DNA of 64,000 nt, taken from the NCBI RefSeq assembly GCF_001591365.1, contig NZ_BCUT01000002.1, forward strand, positions 62,001-126,000, read 5' to 3'. Below the pieces are notes generated by a model, which saw only the letters and a list, made by a program, of their open reading frames with translations, had not been told where the DNA came from and searched no databases. This document shows positions 51,244 to 61,130 of the stretch, piece by piece (the first letter of the stretch is position 1; every line of letters starts with the position of its first letter). The translations under genes were made by a program, and so were the position numbers. The stretch comes from Variovorax paradoxus NBRC 15149. Its GTDB lineage: Bacteria > Pseudomonadota > Gammaproteobacteria > Burkholderiales > Burkholderiaceae_C.

Positions 51244-52335
51244 ATGGAAACGTTCTACGAAGTGATGCGCCGCCAGGGCATCTCGCGCCGCAGCCTGCTC
51301 AAGTACTGCTCGCTGACCGCCACATCCCTGGGGCTCGGGCCGGCCTTCGTGCCGCAGATCGCCCACGCGATGGAAACCAAGCCGCGCACGCCGGTACTCT
51401 GGCTTCACGGCCTCGAATGCACCTGCTGCTCGGAGTCGTTCATCCGCTCGGCGCATCCGCTGGCCAAGGACGTGGTGCTGTCGATGATCTCGCTCGACTA
51501 CGACGACACGCTGATGGCTGCCGCCGGACACCAGGCCGAGGCGATCCTCGAAGAGATCATGAAGAAGTACAAGGGCAACTACATCCTGGCCGTGGAGGGC
51601 AACCCGCCGCTCAACCAGGACGGCATGAGCTGCATCATCGGCGGCAAGCCCTTCATCGACCAGCTCAAGCACGTCGCGAAAGACGCGAAGGCGATCATCT
51701 CGTGGGGTTCGTGCGCCTCCTGGGGCTGCGTGCAGGCCGCCAAGCCGAACCCGACGCAGGCCACCCCCATCCACAAGGTGATCTTCGACAAGCCGATCAT
51801 CAAGGTACCGGGCTGTCCGCCGATCGCCGAGGTCATGACCGGCGTCATCACCTACATGCTGACCTTCGACCGGATTCCCGAGCTCGACCGCCAGGGCCGC
51901 CCGAAGATGTTCTACAGCCAGCGCATCCACGACAAGTGCTACCGACGGCCGCACTTCGACGCCGGGCAGTTCGTCGAGGCCTGGGACGACGAATCCGCGC
52001 GCAAGGGCTACTGCCTCTACAAGGTCGGCTGCAAGGGCCCGACCACCTACAACGCCTGCTCGACCGTGCAGTGGAACGAAGGCACCAGCTTTCCGATCAA
52101 GGCGGGCCACGGCTGCATCGGCTGCTCGGAGGACGGCTTCTGGGACAAGGGCTCGTTCTACAACCGCCTGACCGACATCCACCAGTTCGGTGTCGAGGCC
52201 AACGCGGACCAGGTCGGCGCGACCGCTGCCGGCGTGGTCGGAGCGGCCGCCGTCGCGCACGCCGCTGCATCCGCGATCAAGCGCGCCGCGCAGAAAAAGA
52301 ACGACACCCAGGCACCGGCCGACACCGGGCGCTGA
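51244..52335 (+). CDS. hupS: Uptake [NiFe]-hydrogenase small subunit (oxygen-tolerant group 1d type)
   Basis: A 363-residue Fe-S subunit. The Tat signal (RRSLLK at residues 15-20) ends at about A42 in IAHA. In mature numbering all six cysteines of the oxygen-tolerant proximal [4Fe-3S] cluster are present: C17, C19, C20, C115, C120 and C149 (residues 59, 61, 62, 157, 162 and 191). The distal cluster ligands H187, C190, C215, C221 and the medial C230, C249, C252 also match. A C-terminal hydrophobic helix ([17 protein letters not shown]) anchors it in the membrane. It passes electrons from the NiFe site to HupC. The start follows AAGGAGACAGCAC. Confidence 0.97.
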   Translation: METFYEVMRRQGISRRSLLKYCSLTATSLGLGPAFVPQIAHAMETKPRTPVLWLHGLECTCCSESFIRSAHPLAKDVVLSMISLDYDDTLMAAAGHQAEAILEEIMKKYKGNYILAVEGNPPLNQDGMSCIIGGKPFIDQLKHVAKDAKAIISWGSCASWGCVQAAKPNPTQATPIHKVIFDKPIIKVPGCPPIAEVMTGVITYMLTFDRIPELDRQGRPKMFYSQRIHDKCYRRPHFDAGQFVEAWDDESARKGYCLYKVGCKGPTTYNACSTVQWNEGTSFPIKAGHGCIGCSEDGFWDKGSFYNRLTDIHQFGVEANADQVGATAAGVVGAAAVAHAAASAIKRAAQKKNDTQAPADTGR

Positions 52336-52369
52336 CTCCCCCACGCTCCCACGGCAAGGAAAAAAACAA

Positions 52370-54226
52370 ATGAGTGCATACGAGACACAAGGCTTCAGGA
52401 TGGACGACACGGGCCGCCGCATCGTGGTAGACCCGGTGACGCGCATCGAGGGCCACATGCGCTGCGAAGTCAACGTCGACAGCAACAACGTGATCCGCAA
52501 CGCCGTGTCCACCGGCACGATGTGGCGCGGCCTCGAAGTGATCCTCAAGGGCCGCGACCCGCGCGACGCATGGGCCTTTGTGGAGCGAATCTGCGGCGTT
52601 TGCACGGGCTGCCATGCGCTGGCCTCGGTGCGCGCGGTGGAGGATGCGCTCGGCATCACCATCCCGAAGAACGCCTACCTGATCCGCGAAATCATGGCCA
52701 AGACGCTGCAGGAGCATGACCATGCCGTGCACTTCTATCACCTGCATGCGCTCGACTGGGTCGACGTAGTGTCCGCGCTCAAGGCCGACCCGAAGAAGAC
52801 GTCGGAGCTGCAGCAGACCGTGTCGCCTTCGCATCCGATGTCGTCGCCGGGCTACTTCCGCGACATCCAGAATCGGCTCAAGAAGTTCGTCGAGAGCGGG
52901 CAGCTCGGCCCCTTCATGAACGGCTACTGGGGCAACAAGGCCTACGTGCTGCCGCCGGAGGCCAACCTCATGGCGGTGACGCACTACCTCGAGGCACTCG
53001 ACCTGCAGAAGGAGTGGGTCAAGGTCCACACCATCTTCGGCGGAAAGAACCCGCATCCGAACTACCTGGTGGGCGGCGTGCCCTGCGCCATCAACATCGA
53101 CAAGGACGGCGCGGCGGGCGCACCGGTCAACATGGAGCGGCTGAACTTCATCGAGGCGCGCATCCGCGAAATGATCGAGTTCAACAACAACGTGTACATC
53201 CCCGACGTGCTCGCCATCGGCACCATCTACAAGCAAGCCGGATGGCTCTACGGCGGCGGCCTCTCGGCCACCAACGTGATGGACTACGGCACCTACGAAA
53301 AGGTGATGGGCGACCGCAAGACCCAGCAGCTGCCCGGCGGTGCGATCCTGGGCGGCAACTGGAACGAAATCCTGCCGGTCGATCCGCGCGACCCTGAGCA
53401 GGTGCAGGAGTTCGTCAACCACAGCTGGTACAAGTACGCCGACGAATCGAAGGGCCTGCATCCCTGGGACGGCGTGACCGAGCCCAACTACGAACTCGGC
53501 GCGAAGACCAAGGGCACGCGAACCAACATCGAGCGGCTGGACGAAAGCGCCAAGTACTCGTGGATCAAGTCCCCGCGCTGGCGCGGCCATGCCATGGAGG
53601 TGGGGCCGCTGTCACGCTACATCCTCGGCTACGCGCACGCGGCAAAAGGCAATCCGCACTGCCAGCGCGTGAAGGAGCAGGTTGACCTGTCCGCCGCGAT
53701 CATCAACAAGGTGTTCCCGAAGGCGCTGGGCATGCCCGAGACCCAGTACACGGTGAAGCAGCTGCTGCCCACGACCATCGGCCGGACGCTCGCGCGCGCC
53801 CTCGAAGCGCAGTACTGCGCCGAGATGATGCTGGACGATTTCCAGGAACTGGTGGCCAACATCAAGGCCGGCGACACCAGCACCGCCAACGTCGAGAAGT
53901 GGGACCCGGCCACCTGGCCCAAGGAAGCCAAGGGCGTCGGCACGGTCGCCGCGCCGCGCGGCGCGCTCGGCCACTGGATCCGCATCAAGGATGGCCGCAT
54001 CGAGAACTACCAGTGCGTGGTGCCGACGACCTGGAACGGCAGCCCGCGCGACACCAAGGGGCAGATCGGCGCGTTCGAGGCCAGCCTGATGAACACGCCC
54101 ATGGCCGATCCGGAGCAGCCCGTCGAGATCCTGCGCACGCTGCATTCGTTCGACCCGTGCCTCGCGTGTTCGACGCACGTGATGAGCCCGGACGGCCAGG
54201 AACTCACCAGCGTCACGGTGCGATGA
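52370..54226 (+). CDS. hupL: Uptake [NiFe]-hydrogenase large subunit
   Basis: A 618-residue catalytic subunit. Nickel ligands are C75 and C78 in [10 protein letters not shown] (residues 73-82) and C597 and C600 in DPCLACSTH near the end. After H603 follows a 15-residue C-terminal peptide ([15 protein letters not shown]) that HupD removes once the metal centre is loaded. It oxidises H2 at the periplasmic face after export with HupS through the Tat system. The start at 52370 follows AAGGAAAAAA; an upstream in-frame extension lies inside hupS and is rejected. Its stop overlaps a possible hupE start, but a better one lies 33 bases on. Confidence 0.97.
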   Translation: MSAYETQGFRMDDTGRRIVVDPVTRIEGHMRCEVNVDSNNVIRNAVSTGTMWRGLEVILKGRDPRDAWAFVERICGVCTGCHALASVRAVEDALGITIPKNAYLIREIMAKTLQEHDHAVHFYHLHALDWVDVVSALKADPKKTSELQQTVSPSHPMSSPGYFRDIQNRLKKFVESGQLGPFMNGYWGNKAYVLPPEANLMAVTHYLEALDLQKEWVKVHTIFGGKNPHPNYLVGGVPCAINIDKDGAAGAPVNMERLNFIEARIREMIEFNNNVYIPDVLAIGTIYKQAGWLYGGGLSATNVMDYGTYEKVMGDRKTQQLPGGAILGGNWNEILPVDPRDPEQVQEFVNHSWYKYADESKGLHPWDGVTEPNYELGAKTKGTRTNIERLDESAKYSWIKSPRWRGHAMEVGPLSRYILGYAHAAKGNPHCQRVKEQVDLSAAIINKVFPKALGMPETQYTVKQLLPTTIGRTLARALEAQYCAEMMLDDFQELVANIKAGDTSTANVEKWDPATWPKEAKGVGTVAAPRGALGHWIRIKDGRIENYQCVVPTTWNGSPRDTKGQIGAFEASLMNTPMADPEQPVEILRTLHSFDPCLACSTHVMSPDGQELTSVTVR

Positions 54227-54255
54227 ATCGACCCCAAAACAACGGAGACAAGCAC

Positions 54256-54873
54256 ATGCAGATCCAAACCACATCGACCGCTCGCGTTCGAACGTCGGTC
54301 GCCAAGGGCCTGGCCGCCGTGGCTGCGCTCGCGGTGGCCTCGTCGGCCCAGGCCCATCCGGGCCACGGCGCCGAAAGCTTCGCGGCCGGCCTCGCCCACC
54401 CCTTCGGCGGCCTCGACCACCTGCTTGCCATGGTGGCCGTAGGGATGTGGTCGGTGGTCGCTCTGCCCAAGGCGTGGCGCACCGCCGGCCCGGCGGTTTT
54501 CCTTGCGGCGCTGCTGCCCGGCGCCGCATTGGCCGCGGGCGGCATCGGCCTGCCGTGGGTCGAGGCCGGCATCGCGCTCAGCGTCACCGCCCTCGCTGCC
54601 TTGATGCTGAACGCCAGGCGCATCGCACCGGTCACCGGCTTCGCCCTCGTCGCGATGGCTGGTGTGCTCCACGGGCAAGCCCATGGCGCCGAGCTGGCCG
54701 GGGGCCACTCGTTCATGGCCTACGCGGCCGGCTTCATGGCCGCCTCGACGCTGCTGCACATCGTGGGCCTGTGTGCCGGCGCGTCGCTGCAGCGGCTGCC
54801 GGGCTGGGCCTGGCGCGCCGCCTCCGCGCTGATTGGCGGCAGCGGGCTTTTCATGCTCGCTGCGCGCGTCTGA
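54256..54873 (+). CDS. hupE: HupE/UreJ-family membrane protein
   Basis: A 205-residue membrane protein with a Sec signal peptide ending in SSAQA before the conserved HPGHGAESFAAGLAHPFGGLDHLLAMVAVG. The HPFGGLDHLL block is the HupE/UreJ hallmark, with histidine and aspartate residues thought to bind nickel. About six helices follow. HupE proteins permit nickel entry, so it supplies metal for the large subunit. The start at 54256 has AACGGAGACAAGC upstream; an ATG at 54223 overlapping hupL is possible. It is an early gene of the hup operon, lying between hupL and hupC. Confidence 0.92.
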   Translation: MQIQTTSTARVRTSVAKGLAAVAALAVASSAQAHPGHGAESFAAGLAHPFGGLDHLLAMVAVGMWSVVALPKAWRTAGPAVFLAALLPGAALAAGGIGLPWVEAGIALSVTALAALMLNARRIAPVTGFALVAMAGVLHGQAHGAELAGGHSFMAYAAGFMAASTLLHIVGLCAGASLQRLPGWAWRAASALIGGSGLFMLAARV

Positions 54874-54901
54874 GGCCAGCGCAGCACCGCAGGAACACGC
54901 C

Positions 54902-55630
54902 ATGAACACGACATCATCCCGCCCGGTAACGGCGCGCAGTGCCGACGACAGCAGCGTCGCGCACGGCCAGTCGATCAAATCGGTCTATGTGTACGAAGCC
55001 CCGGTCAGGATCTGGCACTGGATCAATGCGCTCGCGATCACCGTGCTGGCCCTCACCGGGTATTTCATCGGCTCGCCGCTGCCGACCCAGCCCGGCGAGG
55101 CCAGCGCGCATTTCCTGATGGGCTACATCCGGTTCGCGCATTTCGCGGCGGGCTACGTGCTCGCCGTCGGCCTGCTCGGCCGCATCTACTGGGCGGTCGT
55201 CGGCAATCACCATGCGCGCGAGCTGTTCTGGGTTCCGATCTTCCAGCGCATCTACTGGCAGGAGATCTGGGGCATGGCGAAGTGGTACGCCTTCGTCAGC
55301 GCGCGTCCCGGGCGCTATGTGGGCCACAACCCGCTGGCGCGCTTCGCGATGTTCTTCGGGTTCCTGCTGCTGTGTGTCTTCATGATCGTCACAGGCTTCG
55401 CCCTGTACGCGGAAGGCGCCCAGCGCGGCTCCTGGCAAGACCATCTGTTCGGCTGGGTCATCCCGCTGTTCGGGCAGTCGCAGGACGTGCACACCTGGCA
55501 CCACCTCGGCATGTGGGGGCTGATCGTCTTCGTGATCGTGCATGTGTATGCCGCCATCCGGGAAGACATCATGGGCCGCTCCAGCGTGGTCAGCACGATG
55601 ATCTCCGGCCACCGCACGTTCAAGGATTGA
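54902..55630 (+). CDS. hupC: Hydrogenase cytochrome b subunit
   Basis: A 242-residue integral-membrane cytochrome b. About four helices carry the haem-ligand histidines in VRIWHWINALAITVLALTGYFIG, in FAHFAAGYVLAVGLLGRIYW and in WHHLGMWGLIVFVIVHVYAA. The family signature RIYWQEIWGMAKWYAF is present. It takes electrons from HupS and passes them to quinone, connecting H2 oxidation to respiration. It begins 28 bases after hupE; the next gene follows after three bases. Confidence 0.95.
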   Translation: MNTTSSRPVTARSADDSSVAHGQSIKSVYVYEAPVRIWHWINALAITVLALTGYFIGSPLPTQPGEASAHFLMGYIRFAHFAAGYVLAVGLLGRIYWAVVGNHHARELFWVPIFQRIYWQEIWGMAKWYAFVSARPGRYVGHNPLARFAMFFGFLLLCVFMIVTGFALYAEGAQRGSWQDHLFGWVIPLFGQSQDVHTWHHLGMWGLIVFVIVHVYAAIREDIMGRSSVVSTMISGHRTFKD

Positions 55631-55633
55631 CGC

Positions 55634-56269
55634 ATGCCGCGCGATGAATCGATCTGCGTGCTCGGCATCGGCAACGTGCTGTGGGCCGACGAGGGCTTTG
55701 GCGTGCGCTGCGTCGAAGCACTGCAGCGGCGCTACGAGTTCGCGCCGCATGTGGGGCTGATCGATGGCGGCACGCAGGGGCTTTACCTGATCCAGCATGT
55801 GCAGCAGGCCACCCGGCTGCTGATCTTCGACGCGATCGACTACGGCCTGCCTGCCGGCACGCTCAAGCTGATCGAGGACGACGAGGTGCCGCGCTTCATG
55901 GGAGCCAAGAAGATGAGCCTGCACCAGACCGGCTTCCAGGAGGTCCTCATGCTGGCGCAGCTCACCGAGCGCTATCCGCAGCGCGTGCTGCTCGTCGGTT
56001 GCCAGCCGGAAGAACTCGACGACTACGGCGGCAGCCTGCGCCCGGCCGTGAAGCTTGCGATGGAGGACGCGCTCGCGCTCGGCATCGACGCACTGCGCCG
56101 CTGGGGCGCCATGCCGCGTCCGCGCAGGCACCCGCTGCCGGGGCCCGACGCCGTGACCTTCCAACAGCTCGACCTCGATCGCTACGAGGCCGGACGGCCC
56201 GCCGAGGACGCAGCCTGCCGGCATGGCGACGAACGCTTCCTGCCGGCGCCTGCCCGGCAGCCGGCCTGA
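55634..56269 (+). CDS. hupD: Hydrogenase maturation endopeptidase
   Basis: A 211-residue protease that cleaves the C-terminal peptide of HupL. The nickel-sensing residues are in place: E in GNVLWADEGFGVR, D in LLIFDAIDYG and H in MSLHQTGFQE. The family consensus GIGN-LxxDEGxG is intact. The C-terminal 35 residues (RHGDERFLPAPARQPA) extend beyond most relatives. It starts three bases after hupC and is translationally close to it. Confidence 0.95.
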   Translation: MPRDESICVLGIGNVLWADEGFGVRCVEALQRRYEFAPHVGLIDGGTQGLYLIQHVQQATRLLIFDAIDYGLPAGTLKLIEDDEVPRFMGAKKMSLHQTGFQEVLMLAQLTERYPQRVLLVGCQPEELDDYGGSLRPAVKLAMEDALALGIDALRRWGAMPRPRRHPLPGPDAVTFQQLDLDRYEAGRPAEDAACRHGDERFLPAPARQPA

Positions 56270-56276
56270 GCCAATC

Positions 56277-56621
56277 ATGTGCATCGGCATTCCCATGCAG
56301 ATCCTCTCCATCGAGCCGGGTCATGCCATCTGCACCGGGCGGGGCGAGCAGCGCCGCGTCCGGACCTTGCTGGTGGCCGAGCCCGCCGTTGGCGACTGGG
56401 TGCTGGTCTTCCTCGACAGCGTCCGCGAGCGCATCGATGCGCGGCGCGCTGCCGAGATCGACGCCACGCTCGACCTGCTCGCGGCGGCGCAGGCCGGCGC
56501 CCCAGGAGGCACCGCGGCTGCGTTCGCGCTTCCCTCCGCCGCGAGCACGCAGGAACTTCTCGCGCTGTGCGGCCAGCCGCCGTTGCGCCTTGCCGACGAA
56601 ACCACCGAAAGCCCTTCATGA
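56277..56621 (+). CDS. hupF: HypC/HupF-family hydrogenase chaperone
   Basis: A 114-residue chaperone of the HypC family. The essential N-terminal cysteine is in MCIGIPMQIL. It binds the HypD-Fe(CN)2CO intermediate or the HupL precursor. Compared with the HypC at 62270, it has a longer C-terminal tail; HupF/HoxL-type proteins act specifically on the membrane-bound enzyme under oxygen. Its stop overlaps hupG by four bases. Confidence 0.93.
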   Translation: MCIGIPMQILSIEPGHAICTGRGEQRRVRTLLVAEPAVGDWVLVFLDSVRERIDARRAAEIDATLDLLAAAQAGAPGGTAAAFALPSAASTQELLALCGQPPLRLADETTESPS

Positions 56622-57121
56622 CACTCGAAACCACCGGCACCGAGACGCTCGTGCGCCTCCCGGTCCAGCAGCCCGAAACGCGCCGCGAGGGCTCCGCGCT
56701 CATCGCGCGCCTGGTCGATGACTTCGGCGCGACCTGGGTCGACGACCAGAGCATCGACGCCTGGTCCGCGCAGGGCGGCGACCGCGTCGTGCTGTTCGCG
56801 GGCGATCCGGTGCGCTTTCCCGAAGGCCAGGACGTGGCCGCCGTGCTGCCTGAACTGATGCGCAGCTTCCCAGGCCGCTTTGCCGTGGCCGTCGTGCCGC
56901 GCGACCTGGAGGACAAGGTCGCGCGCCGCTTCGGTTCGCAGCGCTGGCCCACGCTGCTGTTCCTGCGCGACGGCGGCTACGTCGGCACCGTGCCGGGCAT
57001 GCACGACTGGGACGTGTTCCTGCAGCGGGTCGAAGCCGCCCTGGCGAGCCCGGTGGGCCGCGCGCCGACGATCGGCATCCCGGTCGTGAGCGCCACCGGC
57101 GCCGCCAATGCCTGTCACTGA
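56618..57121 (+). CDS. hupG: HupG/HoxO (HyaE-like) thioredoxin-fold maturation protein
   Basis: A 167-residue protein with a thioredoxin-like fold but without a CxxC motif. Recognisable are VVLFAGDPVRFPEGQDVAAVLPEL and SQRWPTLLFLRDGGYVGTVPGMHDWDVF, which match HyaE/HoxO. It is a chaperone for the HupS subunit during Tat export. The start is fixed by the ATGA overlap with hupF. Confidence 0.9.
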   Translation: MTLETTGTETLVRLPVQQPETRREGSALIARLVDDFGATWVDDQSIDAWSAQGGDRVVLFAGDPVRFPEGQDVAAVLPELMRSFPGRFAVAVVPRDLEDKVARRFGSQRWPTLLFLRDGGYVGTVPGMHDWDVFLQRVEAALASPVGRAPTIGIPVVSATGAANACH

Positions 57122-57132
57122 GGATCGCATCC

Positions 57133-57999
57133 ATGAAAGACTTCCCCATTCCCGTGCGCACCATCGGCCCCGGCTCGCAGCCCGAGGAAGAGGAGCTTGC
57201 CTACATGGCCATGCCGCAGGGCATGGAAACCTTCCGCGCGCCCGCACTGCCGGAGCCCGAGGAACTCGCGGCCCACCAGCCGGCACGCGCGGCCCTGCGC
57301 GATGCGCTCGCGCAGCTGGCGATCGTCTGCCGTGAAGGCGGCAACCGCCGCATCGCGCTGGACGGCCTCGCGGCGGGCGACCTCGCCCTCGTCAACCAGG
57401 TGCTCGGCGAGGGCGAAGTCAGTGCCCTGGTGCGGCACGAGGGCACGCCGCCGCGCGAGCTGCGGGTGCAGGAGTCCGTCTTCGCGGGCGTCTGGCGCGT
57501 CATCGGGTCGCTCGACGGCGTTGTCGCGAGCGACAGCATCGAGCTTGGCGCCATCCCCGATGCACTCAAGGCCGTCGCGCGCGAGGACGTCGCGCCCGAG
57601 GTGCCGAGGTGGTCTGGCCCGCTGCCGCCCAACGTGCAGAACGCGCCCGCCCTGCTGGCCGAGATCGAGGACCATTGGCGCGCCTGGGTGCCGGGCTGCC
57701 CGGCGCAGGTCATCAACCTCACGCTGCTGCCGATGTCGGTGGAGGACATCGGCTTTCTCGACCACCACCTGGGCACCGGCCGCGTGCTCATCCTGTCGCG
57801 CGGCTATGGCAACTGCCGCATTTCGAACACCCGCATGCCGAACTGCTGGCGGGTCGTCTACTACAACTCGCAGGACGTGGTGATCCTGAACACGGTCGAG
57901 GTGGGCGACCTGCCGGAAGTCGCGCAGGCCGCACGCGAGGACCTGGAGGATTCCCATGAGCGGCTGGCCGAGGTGCTGCAATGGATCGAGAGCGCGTGA
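57133..57999 (+). CDS. hupH: HupH/HoxQ (HyaF-like) hydrogenase expression/formation protein
   Basis: A 288-residue HyaF-family protein. Signatures include GPGSQPEEEELAYMAMPQGM near the N-terminus, VPRWSGPLPPNVQNAPALLAEI, the central LTLLPMSVEDIGFLDHHLGTG and VLILSRGYGNCRISNT. HupH/HoxQ works with HupG on small-subunit maturation. The start at 57133 lies 11 bases after hupG. Its end overlaps the start of the rubredoxin gene by 19 bases. Confidence 0.92.
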   Translation: MKDFPIPVRTIGPGSQPEEEELAYMAMPQGMETFRAPALPEPEELAAHQPARAALRDALAQLAIVCREGGNRRIALDGLAAGDLALVNQVLGEGEVSALVRHEGTPPRELRVQESVFAGVWRVIGSLDGVVASDSIELGAIPDALKAVAREDVAPEVPRWSGPLPPNVQNAPALLAEIEDHWRAWVPGCPAQVINLTLLPMSVEDIGFLDHHLGTGRVLILSRGYGNCRISNTRMPNCWRVVYYNSQDVVILNTVEVGDLPEVAQAAREDLEDSHERLAEVLQWIESA

Positions 58000-58238
58000 C
58001 CACGGCCGGTCCCATGCGCTTCGAGGGGAGCTATCTCGGCGACCGCGCGAAGCTGGGCGCGTCGACGCGGCTCGAATGCAAGATCTGCTGGTGGGTGTAC
58101 GACCCGGCGGAGGGCGACGAGACCTGGCAGATCGCCCCGGGCACGGCCTTCACCGCCCTGCCCGACTACTGGCGCTGCCCCCAATGCGACGGCGACGCGG
58201 ACCAGTTCATGGTGCTCGACAAGGCGGGCGGCCCATGA
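57981..58238 (+). CDS. hupI: Rubredoxin HupI/HoxR
   Basis: An 85-residue rubredoxin. The iron ligands are in CKICWWVYDPAEGD and WRCPQCDGDADQF. HupI/HoxR protects or assists the hydrogenase in the presence of oxygen and is common in oxygen-tolerant hup operons. The start at 57981 overlaps hupH; an ATG at 58014 (MRFEGSYLGD) is closer to the conserved part. The stop overlaps hupJ by four bases. Confidence 0.9.
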   Translation: MDRERVTTAGPMRFEGSYLGDRAKLGASTRLECKICWWVYDPAEGDETWQIAPGTAFTALPDYWRCPQCDGDADQFMVLDKAGGP

Positions 58239-58780
58239 CCCTCACCCACGGCGCCGGACACGCAGAGCTGACGCTGCGCACGCGCGCGCTGGAAGCCCTG
58301 TTCGACGGCATCGCGCATTCCCGCATGGCCGGCCTGCCCTTCATGAACACCGCATTGCGCGTGGAGGCGGTCGACTTCGGCCTCGAGCCCTTGGGCGGGC
58401 GCAGCGAGGTGCAGGCCGCTTCGGAATCCGGCAATGCGGCCGGCGTGCTGGTGACGCCCTGGTTCATGAACCTCGTGCGATTCCCGCTCGTGCGCCGCGA
58501 CATGCCGGCACGGGTCGGCACGAGCCGGTTGCGCCAGGTCGGCCACGAGCAATTCACCTTCACCGGCGCGCACGAAGACGGCTTCGGATCGTTCGAGGCC
58601 TGCTCGATGTTCTCGCCCATGTTCGAGTTCGGCACCCAGGCCGATGCGATCGCCACCGCCTCGGCGCTGCTGGCGCAGCTGCGCCGGCCCGTCATCGCCA
58701 GCGGGGAGCCCGTGGCCGCGGCGCCGGCGCGGCGCAGCTTCCTGCTCGGCCGCGGCGCCACGCAGAGGCAGGCCCCGTGA
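58235..58780 (+). CDS. hupJ: HupJ/HoxT hydrogenase assembly protein
   Basis: A 181-residue protein typical for membrane-bound hydrogenase operons. Conserved stretches include MAGLPFMNTALRVEAVDFG, VLVTPWFMNLVRFP and SMFSPMFEFGTQADAIATA. It is needed for full Fe-S maturation of the small subunit in related organisms, possibly with HupI. No catalytic motif is known. The start is set by the overlap with hupI, and it ends in a GTGA overlap with hupK. Confidence 0.9.
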   Translation: MTLTHGAGHAELTLRTRALEALFDGIAHSRMAGLPFMNTALRVEAVDFGLEPLGGRSEVQAASESGNAAGVLVTPWFMNLVRFPLVRRDMPARVGTSRLRQVGHEQFTFTGAHEDGFGSFEACSMFSPMFEFGTQADAIATASALLAQLRRPVIASGEPVAAAPARRSFLLGRGATQRQAP

Positions 58781-59916
58781 CCACGCTCCAGACCCTTGCC
58801 GGCACGCTGCGGGTGCGGCCGGGCCTGCGCCGCCCGCACAACCTGGCGAGCGACCGCCGTGCGCTCGCCGGCCTGCTGCTGGCGGGCCGGTCCGCGGCCG
58901 AAGCGCCGCACCTGCTGGCCAACTTGTTCACCTTGTGCGGCCACGCCCATTTCCTGTGCGCCACGTTGGCGCTGGCAGCGGCCCAAGGACAGGAAGCCTT
59001 CGGATCGGCCGCGCAGCGGCGCGCACTGCGCCGGGAGACCGCGCGCGACCACGCGCTGCGCATCGGCCTGGACTGGCCGGTCGAGTTGCACGTGCCGGGG
59101 GCCATGCCCGCATGGGCCGACAGCAGCCGCACCTCGTTGCTGGGATGTCCGTGGCTGGCCGATGGCGCGCGATCGAAGGGTGACGCGGAAGGCATTGCCT
59201 GGCTCGCGGATCTGCTGGGCGCTTCGCCCGCCGACTGGCTGGCGCTGTGGGAACGCGAGCCCGCGGAATGGCTCGCGCAATGGAGCGAGCGCGGGCGCGG
59301 TTGGCTCCCTGCGCTGCTGCACGCCTCTGCGGCACTCGGGAGTCGCCCCTTGCAGCCAGCGGCACCGCTGCGCCCCCACGGCAGTCCGGCGGACCTGCGC
59401 GCGCTCGCCGACGGACTGGGCACCGCCTTCGATGCCGCCGCGCCCACCTGGCGCGGCCGATGCGCCGAGACCGGAACCTGGACCCGCCTGCACGACCTGC
59501 GTGCCGATGCGCCGGCGAGCGCATGGGAACGGCTGGGCGCCCGCATCGCCGACCTGGCGCGCCTGTCGCTGCCCGACACGCCCGGACGCGCCGGCACCGG
59601 ATGGCTCGCGACCGGCGCATTGCAGACGGGCACCGGTGAAGGCCTGGCATGGGTCGAAACGGCACGCGGCCTGCTGATTCATCGCGCGCGCATCGAAGGC
59701 CCGCCCGCCGACCGGCGCGTGGCCGGCTACGACGTCGTGGCGCCGACCGACTGGAACTTTCATCCCCTCGGCGCCGTGGTGCATGCGCTCGAGCGCATGC
59801 CGGCCGAGGGCCGCGAAGCGGGGCCATTGCTGTGCATCCTGATGGCCGCGTACGATCCGTGCGTGCGCTTCGCGGTCGAGTCGCGCACAGCCACCGCGGA
59901 GTTGCCCCATGCATGA
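58777..59916 (+). CDS. hupK: HupK/HoxV hydrogenase assembly protein
   Basis: A 379-residue protein related in sequence to the hydrogenase large subunit but without its metal-binding cysteines. The VRPGLRRPHNLASDRRALAGLLL start, WNFHPLGAVVHALERMP and the near-terminal AYDPCVRFAVE, where HupL has DPCLACSTH, show the relationship. It is thought to be a scaffold for the Fe(CN)2CO unit before transfer to HupL. It starts with GTG overlapping the hupJ stop. Its stop overlaps hypA by eight bases. Confidence 0.92.
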   Translation: MTTLQTLAGTLRVRPGLRRPHNLASDRRALAGLLLAGRSAAEAPHLLANLFTLCGHAHFLCATLALAAAQGQEAFGSAAQRRALRRETARDHALRIGLDWPVELHVPGAMPAWADSSRTSLLGCPWLADGARSKGDAEGIAWLADLLGASPADWLALWEREPAEWLAQWSERGRGWLPALLHASAALGSRPLQPAAPLRPHGSPADLRALADGLGTAFDAAAPTWRGRCAETGTWTRLHDLRADAPASAWERLGARIADLARLSLPDTPGRAGTGWLATGALQTGTGEGLAWVETARGLLIHRARIEGPPADRRVAGYDVVAPTDWNFHPLGAVVHALERMPAEGREAGPLLCILMAAYDPCVRFAVESRTATAELPHA

Positions 59917-60256
59917 AGCCAGCCTGGCCGGCGGAATCCTGAAGCTCGTCGAAGACGCGGCACGCCGCGAGGGATTCCATCGCGTGACCGCCCTGCGGCT
60001 GGAGGCGGGGCAGCTCTGTGGCGTGGAGACGCGCGCCCTGCGCTTCGCGCTCGAGGCGATCGCACCCCGCACCTGTCTGGAGGGCGCGTCGATCGACATC
60101 CTCGAGCCCCCCGGCACCGCGTGGTGCATGCCCTGCGGCGCCAGCGTCGAGATCACGCGGCGCGGCGACGCCTGCCCGCGCTGCCGCAGCCATCAGCTTC
60201 AGGCCACGGGCGGCACCGAGCTGCGCGTGCTCGAACTGCAAGTCGAAGATTCATAA
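59909..60256 (+). CDS. hypA: Nickel-insertion chaperone HypA
   Basis: A 115-residue nickel chaperone. The nickel site is formed by the N-terminal MHE (H2, E3), and the structural zinc site by the two CxxC motifs (WCMPCG and ACPRCRS). It delivers nickel to HupL together with HypB. The start at 59909 is fixed by the conserved [16 protein letters not shown] ribosome site (AAGGAG) for hypB lies just after its stop. Confidence 0.95.
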   Translation: MHEASLAGGILKLVEDAARREGFHRVTALRLEAGQLCGVETRALRFALEAIAPRTCLEGASIDILEPPGTAWCMPCGASVEITRRGDACPRCRSHQLQATGGTELRVLELQVEDS

Positions 60257-60267
60257 GGAGACCCATC

Positions 60268-61125
60268 ATGTGTGTCGTTTGCGGATGCGCCGAGATCGAA
60301 CATGAGCATGAACACAGCCATGACCATGACCATGACCACGGCCACGGCCACGTTCATCCTCCTCGAGGCGACCTGCACTTCGGTACCGGCGCGGCGCGCG
60401 TGTCGGTGCCCGGGCTGAGCCAGGAGCGCACCATCCGGCTCGAGGCCGACATTCTCGGAGAGAACAACCGCGTTGCCGCGCGCAACCGCGGCCACTTCGC
60501 GGCGCACGGCGTGAATGCGCTCAACCTGCTGTCCAGCCCCGGATCGGGCAAGACCACCCTGCTGTGCGCCACCATCGACGCACTGCGGGCGCGCCATCCC
60601 GCCCTGGCCATCTCGGTCATCGAAGGCGACCAGCAGACGAGCTTCGACGCCGAGCGCATCCGAGCGACCGGCGTGCCGGCCATCCAGGTGAACACCGGCA
60701 AGGGCTGCCATCTGGACGCCCCGATGATCGAACAGGCCTTCGCGCAGCTGCACCACCATGCACACGGTCCTTCACATGTGGACGAGCGCAGCCTGCTGTT
60801 CATCGAGAACGTGGGCAATCTCGTCTGTCCGGCCCTCTGGGACCTCGGCGAGGCCGCCAAGGTGGTGCTGCTGTCGGTCACCGAGGGCGAGGACAAGCCG
60901 CTCAAGTATCCGGACATGTTCGCGGCCGCCCAGCTGATGGTGCTCACCAAGACCGACCTGCTGCCGCACCTGCGCTTCGACGTCGCACGCTGCATCGAAG
61001 GCGCGCGCCGCGTGAACCCGGCCATCGGGGTCATCCAGTTGTCGGCCACCAGCGGCGAAGGCATGGCCGCCTGGCTCGACTGGCTCGCCGATGCGGATGG
61101 CGGCACCCGCCGCCTCGCGCACTGA
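60268..61125 (+). CDS. hypB: GTPase HypB with nickel-binding N-terminus
   Basis: A 285-residue GTPase for nickel insertion. The N-terminus MCVVCGC is a high-affinity nickel motif and is followed by a histidine-rich stretch (residues 12-30) for nickel storage. The G domain has the P-loop [10 protein letters not shown], the aspartate in EGDQQTSFD, cysteine/histidine in GKGCHLDAP and NLVCPALW for the second metal site, and TKTDLL for base recognition. It is complete. The start at 60268 follows AAGGAGACCCATC. Confidence 0.96.
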   Translation: MCVVCGCAEIEHEHEHSHDHDHDHGHGHVHPPRGDLHFGTGAARVSVPGLSQERTIRLEADILGENNRVAARNRGHFAAHGVNALNLLSSPGSGKTTLLCATIDALRARHPALAISVIEGDQQTSFDAERIRATGVPAIQVNTGKGCHLDAPMIEQAFAQLHHHAHGPSHVDERSLLFIENVGNLVCPALWDLGEAAKVVLLSVTEGEDKPLKYPDMFAAAQLMVLTKTDLLPHLRFDVARCIEGARRVNPAIGVIQLSATSGEGMAAWLDWLADADGGTRRLAH

Positions 61126-61130
61126 AGCCC

